From assembly GCA_024711025.1 (NCBI GenBank), contig JANJTP010000063.1, positions 1-32,775 on the forward strand: a DNA stretch of 32,775 nucleotides, given 5' to 3'. Made by a program: the position numbers and the translations under genes. Positions 29,250-32,775 of this stretch are shown piece after piece. The notes beneath the pieces are model-generated. The model saw only the letters and a list, made by a program, of their open reading frames with translations. It did no database searches and was not told the DNA's origin. How positions within the stretch are numbered: the first letter of the stretch is position 1; the number at the start of each line of letters is the position of its first letter. This stretch comes from Solirubrobacteraceae bacterium (GTDB taxonomy: Bacteria; Actinomycetota; Thermoleophilia; Solirubrobacterales; Solirubrobacteraceae).

Positions 29250-29265
29250 CTTCAGCATTCTGTAG
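29250..29265 (+). promoter_or_regulatory. Island box 6, promoter of the molybdenum hydroxylase genes
   Basis: CTTCAGCATTCTGTAG, with TTGAAT at 29240-29245 (overlapping the MFS stop codon) as -35 and TGTAGC at 29261-29266 in the -10 position. It is about 100 bases before ATG 29368. Confidence 0.75.
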
Positions 29266-29367
29266 CCTGCGAGCGGTCCGGGGATTTGGCGGAGCACGAA
29301 GGCGAGGGCGTCCAGTTACTCGCGCGCGTGAGCTCCGTCGGCCCTCGAGGATGAGATTCACGTTCCG

Positions 29368-30258
29368 ATGAAGCCGGCGACTTTCGAATACATGCGACCC
29401 GAGACGACCCGCGGCGCGCTCGACGCGCTGGCGAGTCACGGTGACGAGGCGCGCGTGCTCGCCGGGGGACAGAGCCTCGTGCCGATGATGAACCTGCGTC
29501 TCGCCCGCCCGGCCGTGCTCGTCGACATCACCCATGTGCAGGAGCTACGAGAGCTGCGCGTCTGCGCCGATGCGGTCACTATCGGCGCCGGCGTGAGGCA
29601 GCTCGCCGTGGAGCGATCCGCTGACGTCGCGGCGGCGCTGCCGATCCTGCGCCAAGGGCTCGCGTACGTCGGCCACGCGCCGATCCGCAGCCGCGGCACG
29701 GTGTGCGGGAGCGTCGCCCATGCGGATCCGCTCGCCGAGCTTCCCGCCATCGTGCTCGCGCTCGACGGCGTGATGGTTGCGGCCGGCCCGGCGGGCCGGC
29801 GCGAGATCGCCGCGGCGGACTTCTTTCGGAGCTATTACACGACGGCTCTGGAGCCGGACGAGCTGCTGGCCGAGATCCGCATCCCGCGGCCGCCCGAGCG
29901 CTGGGGATCGGCGTTCCTCGAGCTCGCCCGTCGGCACGGCGACTTCGCGCTGGCGGGAGTGGCTGCGCTCGTCGACGTCGACGACGATCGCCGGATCCGC
30001 GGCGTTCGGCTGGCGCTGAGCGGGGTGGCGGAGGCGCCGGTCCGCGCCGTGGAGGCGGAGGGAGCGCTCAGCGGGGCCACGCTCGACGACGGGCAGGCCC
30101 TCCGCGCGGCCGCCGACGCGGCGATTCGCACCATCGACCCGATGTCGGACGTCCACGCGACCAGCGAGTTCCGTCGCGAGGTCGCCGGCGTCCTCGTGCG
30201 TCGAGCGATCGTGCTCGCGGGCGAGCGATCGATCGAGCGAGCGAAGTCCGTCCGATGA
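29368..30258 (+). CDS. Molybdenum hydroxylase FAD subunit (CoxM/XdhB-like)
   Basis: Medium subunit of a xanthine dehydrogenase/CO dehydrogenase/aldehyde oxidase-type enzyme, carrying FAD that passes electrons from the iron-sulfur subunit. The 296 residues contain the FAD pyrophosphate motif AGGQSLVPMMNLRLARP (about residues 32-48). The second FAD motif RGTVCGSVAHADPLAELP (about 110-127) follows, then FFRSYYTTALEPDELLAEIRIP, and the C-terminal domain with the DVHATSEFRREVAG segment. The start ATG 29368 opens with the usual KPATFEYMRP. Its stop overlaps the next start (ATGA 30255-30258). The Mo-binding large subunit would be expected after the small subunit but is lost at the junction. The substrate may be a purine, aldehyde or other N-heterocycle. 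Confidence 0.92.
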   Translation: MKPATFEYMRPETTRGALDALASHGDEARVLAGGQSLVPMMNLRLARPAVLVDITHVQELRELRVCADAVTIGAGVRQLAVERSADVAAALPILRQGLAYVGHAPIRSRGTVCGSVAHADPLAELPAIVLALDGVMVAAGPAGRREIAAADFFRSYYTTALEPDELLAEIRIPRPPERWGSAFLELARRHGDFALAGVAALVDVDDDRRIRGVRLALSGVAEAPVRAVEAEGALSGATLDDGQALRAAADAAIRTIDPMSDVHATSEFRREVAGVLVRRAIVLAGERSIERAKSVR

Positions 30259-30397
30259 GCGACCCGCGTCCGGCCGGCCATCCTCCCCCTCCCGCCGGGA
30301 CGATTGTGGCAAGCGGGCCGACGCTCGTCACGCTGCGCGTCAACGGCGAGGTCCGTCGCGGGCTCGCCGATCCGCGCATGCTGCTGTCCGACTTCCT
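30255..30397 (+). CDS. Molybdenum hydroxylase 2Fe-2S subunit, truncated at the junction
   Basis: The first about 47 residues of a CoxS/XdhC-like small subunit. TLVTLRVNGEVRRGLADPRMLLSDFL is the family N-terminus, in which a segment with Gly-Cys and clustered cysteines binding the first 2Fe-2S centre should follow within about 20 residues. Instead the sequence changes at about 30397 into an unrelated sulfotransferase, so no cysteine ligand is present. The ATGA overlap with the FAD subunit is normal for the operon. The N-terminal part is genuine; the frame continuing to 30821 is a join artefact or a rearrangement. Confidence 0.85.
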
Positions 30398-30402
30398 AAC
30401 CA
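30393..30402. other. Composition break, probable assembly join
   Basis: GC-rich sequence ends and AT-richer sequence begins within ACTTCCTAAC, inside the small-subunit reading frame. Left and right genes belong to unrelated functions and apparently different phyla. No insertion sequence, attachment site, tRNA or repeat marks the boundary. Confidence 0.8.
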
Positions 30403-30821
30403 TCTCATGGATCAATTACGCACGCCGTCAATTCACCGACCCCGGTCATGGCTATTTCTACATCGAAGAAATCCTGGATATGACGCAGCACTGGTATCGC
30501 TACCCGCTGCAATATCTGGATGCGCATCCCTCTCCCCGTTACCTGATTCTTAACTACGACGATTTGATCCTGCGCCCGGAGAGTGTGATTCGCGGTTTCT
30601 ATGAGCAGTTTGGCTATCCCGACAAGCCCGGACTGCCCATCATCATTGACCAGGCCGTCAAAGAAACGCTGGCGTTTCGGAGTGACCATTCCTATTCCCT
30701 TGAACGAATGGGGTTCACCCGCGAACAGATCGTGGAAATTTACAAAGACATCTTCGAACGCTTCAATTTTGAAACCCGCGAAGACCTGCTCCCCATTGAG
30801 CGTATTGAACTGGATAGATAA
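30398..30821 (+). CDS. C-terminal fragment of a sulfotransferase-family protein
   Basis: About 140 residues, in frame by chance with the truncated 2Fe-2S subunit. The segments FYIEEILDMTQHWYRY, LILNYDDLILRPESVIRGFYEQFGYP and the C-terminal RSDHSYSLERMGF match the second half of PAPS-dependent sulfotransferases, where a tyrosine/aspartate loop before a helix is typical. The PAPS-binding P-loop region is missing because the 5' half lies beyond the join. Codon use is of the low-GC type. It ends at TAA 30819-30821, directly before a U-tract terminator. Confidence 0.65.
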
Positions 30822-30868
30822 AGAGAATCAAAAAGAGCGTCCAGCAAGGACGCTCTTTTTGATTCTCT
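30822..30868. terminator. Perfect bidirectional terminator between the sulfotransferase and lgt
   Basis: A 21-bp perfect inverted repeat (30822-30842 with 30848-30868) around loop AGCAA, with A-tract and T-tract edges. It serves both convergent genes and overlaps the lgt stop codon. Confidence 0.93.
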
Positions 30869-31922
30869 ATTCTTCGGTCTTACGCCTTTTTACAGGAGTT
30901 TTCTTCACGGCAGTTTTCTTCGCTGCTGTTTTTGTTGACGCAGGTTTCTTTGCGGCGGATGTTTTCCGCACAGGCTTTGCAACCGCTTCCTCTTCCACTT
31001 CATCCTCTACTTCAACAATAGCCTTCACACGAGCAGGGCGCGGACGTGGAGCCTTTTCGACTTTCTTGAGTTGATACTCTTCTGCCCAACCTTCCGCAGC
31101 GGCAAGTTGAATTTTCCCGTAACGGATGAGCAGCATGACCAAACCAGCCATTGCCATTAGGAAGGAAACGGTCATAGTGTAGGTGATAAAGGTCTCACCG
31201 ATACGTGCCTGATCGGGTCGGAAGAATTCGATGAATGTGCGGGAAAGTCCCGCCAGCATGAGCCATGCGCTGAAAATCGTCCCCGCCTTCAACTGCTCTT
31301 CATAACGGCGGGAGAGCCAGAGCAGGAAAAGCACGATCAACACATTCAGGATCATTTCGTAGGCGAAGGTCGGGTGAAACCGAGTCGTCTCCACCGGGAA
31401 CAGGCTCACAGGGAATTGAGCGAGGCGATGATTCGCCGCGATGGGAATGCCCCACGGCAGAGTCGTCGGCGGGCCGTACAATTCCTGATTGATGAAATTT
31501 CCAAGCCGCCCAAACGCCTGTCCGAGCAATGCGGCAGGGGCAACAGCATCCAAAAACAGCCAGGTGTCATAGCCGTTCCGTTTTAAGAAGATCACCAGCG
31601 CAATGCCGCCAAAAAGCAAACCGCCAAAAATATGCAAACCAGCGATCGGCGGGCGGATGATGGAGAGGGGGTCTTGAATATAGGATTGATTGCCAGCCAG
31701 GGTGCTGTTCGCTACATACCATAAACGCGCGCCCAAAATACCAACGATCACCGCCCATACCATCGCATCGACCAGTACTTCGCTATTCTCACCACGGCGG
31801 CGGACTTCGCGCTCGGCGATCCATGCGCCGATGAGAACACCGCTCATTACGATCACGCCATACCATGTTACAGTGATCGGCCAGATGAACAATTTAAATG
31901 TGAAAATTACAGGGTCTATCAT
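30867..31922 (-). CDS. lgt: Prolipoprotein diacylglyceryl transferase with lysine-rich tail
   Basis: Inner-membrane enzyme that moves diacylglycerol from phosphatidylglycerol to the lipobox cysteine of prolipoproteins. The first about 270 of 351 residues hold seven membrane segments, with the Lgt signature GRLGNFINQELYG, the conserved histidine region LHIFGGLLFGG and HPTFAYE. The last about 75 residues are an unusual Lys/Ala/Pro/Thr tail, preceded by an acidic stretch (VEVEDEVEEE), resembling histone H1-like tails. Such a tail is not needed for catalysis and may bind nucleic acid or phospholipid headgroups. ATG 31922 has AGAGGAA upstream. The gene belongs to the low-GC segment. Confidence 0.95.
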   Translation of the reverse strand: MIDPVIFTFKLFIWPITVTWYGVIVMSGVLIGAWIAEREVRRRGENSEVLVDAMVWAVIVGILGARLWYVANSTLAGNQSYIQDPLSIIRPPIAGLHIFGGLLFGGIALVIFLKRNGYDTWLFLDAVAPAALLGQAFGRLGNFINQELYGPPTTLPWGIPIAANHRLAQFPVSLFPVETTRFHPTFAYEMILNVLIVLFLLWLSRRYEEQLKAGTIFSAWLMLAGLSRTFIEFFRPDQARIGETFITYTMTVSFLMAMAGLVMLLIRYGKIQLAAAEGWAEEYQLKKVEKAPRPRPARVKAIVEVEDEVEEEAVAKPVRKTSAAKKPASTKTAAKKTAVKKTPVKRRKTEE

Positions 31923-31948
31923 GATTTCCTCTGAGTTATTTTTCCGCG

Positions 31949-31954
31949 ATTATA
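31949..31954 (-). promoter_or_regulatory. -10 element of lgt
   Basis: TATAAT on the minus strand, 27 bases before the lgt ATG. TTATTG 15 bases further upstream could be a weak -35. The 101-base intergenic space is shared with the divergent permease gene. Confidence 0.5.
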
Positions 31955-32023
31955 TCACCCGTCGAATTTCAATAAGAAAAGTCATGTTATCATCCAATCA
32001 CTACACTCCCGGGAGAACCTATA

Positions 32024-32775
32024 ATGTTCATGTTTGTTCTGCGCCGCCTGATCGGAATGACGATTCTCCTCATCGGCGTCAACTTTCTTACATTTGCATA
32101 TGCCCATTATGGGCGTTTCGAACAACTTAAACAAAACCCCATCTTTGCACAGGAAGGCAAGGCGGAGCCAGTCCTACCTTTTTATAAGGAATATATCGAT
32201 GGCTTTATAAACGGCAGCCCGATCCCCATTCCAATGATGACAGGAGTGGATGTATGGGAACTGGTGAGTCTGGCAACAAAGAACAGCCTCGGCTTGCTGG
32301 GACTTGCATTTTTCACCAGTCTGCTGGTCGGGCTATTGATTGGTATCAGCGCTGTAAAAGTAGAGCCACCCCGCGTGGCAAAATGGCTCATCCCCGTTTC
32401 CACTATCAGCCTTGCCATGCCGGGCTTTTATGTCGGCGCAATGCTGATCACAATTTCCATTTACTATCTGCTCTATACACCCGGGACACAGGCGAGTTTG
32501 CCCTTCCCATTAGGCGGCTTCGGCTGGGATGCACACCTCGTTTTCCCAGTCATCGCTCTTTCATTTCGCCCTTCCATTCAGATCGCCCAAACAACAGCCA
32601 CCCTGCTTGTAGAGGAATTTTCACACACCTATGTGACCGTTGCACGCAGTTTGGGACATTCCTGGCGACTCATCAAATATAAGACCGCCCTGCGGAATAT
32701 TTATGTGCCGCTGGCACAGGTGATTGCCACCTCTCTCAGCGTGATGATCGGAGAATTGATCCTGCTTGAATGGCT
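32024..32775 (+). CDS. ABC transporter permease, OppB/DppB type (partial, runs off the window)
   Basis: Inner-membrane permease of the peptide/nickel ABC family; 250 residues are visible and the frame is open at the window end. It starts FVLRRLIGMTILLIGVNFLTF (first membrane segment, typical of OppB). After an extracytoplasmic loop come several hydrophobic segments (SLGLLGLAFFTSLLVGLLIGI). SLAMPGFYVGAML and the coupling loop EEFSHTYVTVARSLGHSWRLIKYKTALRN follow. ATG 32024 has GGGAGA at 32011-32016; ATG 32030 is an alternative. It is divergent from lgt. The ligand is unknown, and partner OppC, ATPases and binding protein would lie beyond the window. Confidence 0.87.
   Translation, partial: MFMFVLRRLIGMTILLIGVNFLTFAYAHYGRFEQLKQNPIFAQEGKAEPVLPFYKEYIDGFINGSPIPIPMMTGVDVWELVSLATKNSLGLLGLAFFTSLLVGLLIGISAVKVEPPRVAKWLIPVSTISLAMPGFYVGAMLITISIYYLLYTPGTQASLPFPLGGFGWDAHLVFPVIALSFRPSIQIAQTTATLLVEEFSHTYVTVARSLGHSWRLIKYKTALRNIYVPLAQVIATSLSVMIGELILLEW

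Noticed and set aside
30255-30821. A natural fusion of a 2Fe-2S domain with a sulfotransferase
   Set aside because: The 2Fe-2S part lacks every cysteine ligand, the sulfotransferase part lacks its P-loop, and base composition changes at the join, so a join artefact is simpler.

Overview
The window holds two unrelated pieces of DNA. Positions 1 to about 30397 are uniformly GC-rich, with G/C-dominated third codon positions, and carry genes typical of a high-GC actinobacterium. The style (GC hairpin terminators, GTG/TTG starts, a type II UDP-glucose pyrophosphorylase, two SAH hydrolases) suggests a Thermoleophilia/Solirubrobacterales-like lineage; this is inference from gene content, not a database match. 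From about 30398 to the end the DNA is clearly lower in GC, uses different codons, has AT-rich intergenic DNA and U-tract terminators, and looks like a Chloroflexi (Anaerolineae-like) chromosome. The change falls inside a codon run of a conserved gene and is most simply an assembly join.

Region 1 (1-15419) is housekeeping. It holds the tail of a probable LCP cell-wall protein, then UDP-glucose dehydrogenase (ugd) interrupted by a 480-residue intein inserted exactly before the catalytic cysteine. A sugar-nucleotide pyrophosphorylase and a phosphoglucose/phosphomannose isomerase follow, then a MerR regulator translationally coupled to ahcY. A second, divergent AhcY paralogue with altered active-site residues comes next, then UTP-glucose-1-phosphate uridylyltransferase, a CtaG-like membrane protein (minus strand), comF, a ribosome hibernation factor and secA. 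Together the sugar genes make UDP-glucose, UDP-glucuronate and GDP-mannose-type precursors.

Region 2 (15791-30397) is an accessory nitrogen/amino-acid catabolic island. A complete polar-amino-acid ABC transporter (binding protein, permease, ATPase) is followed by an XRE-cupin regulator. Then come an M20-family carbamoylase, a cyclic amidohydrolase and a class I aminotransferase in overlapping order, two further orphan binding proteins, a two-subunit TPP decarboxylase resembling sulfopyruvate decarboxylase, an MFS exporter, and the FAD subunit and truncated 2Fe-2S subunit of a molybdenum hydroxylase. Six of the transcription starts here carry the same 16-bp box, CTTCA-N6-TGTAG, at a constant position in the promoter. 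This defines an apparent local regulon, probably run by the XRE-cupin protein. The genes fit a stepwise route from a hydantoin/allantoin-type ring to ureido acid, amino acid, 2-oxo acid, aldehyde and carboxylic acid. I consider this the most interesting, possibly undescribed, system in the window.

Region 3 (30398-32775) contains the C-terminal part of a sulfotransferase, a perfect 21-bp bidirectional terminator, lgt on the minus strand with a lysine-rich tail, and the start of an OppB/DppB-type ABC permease running off the window end.
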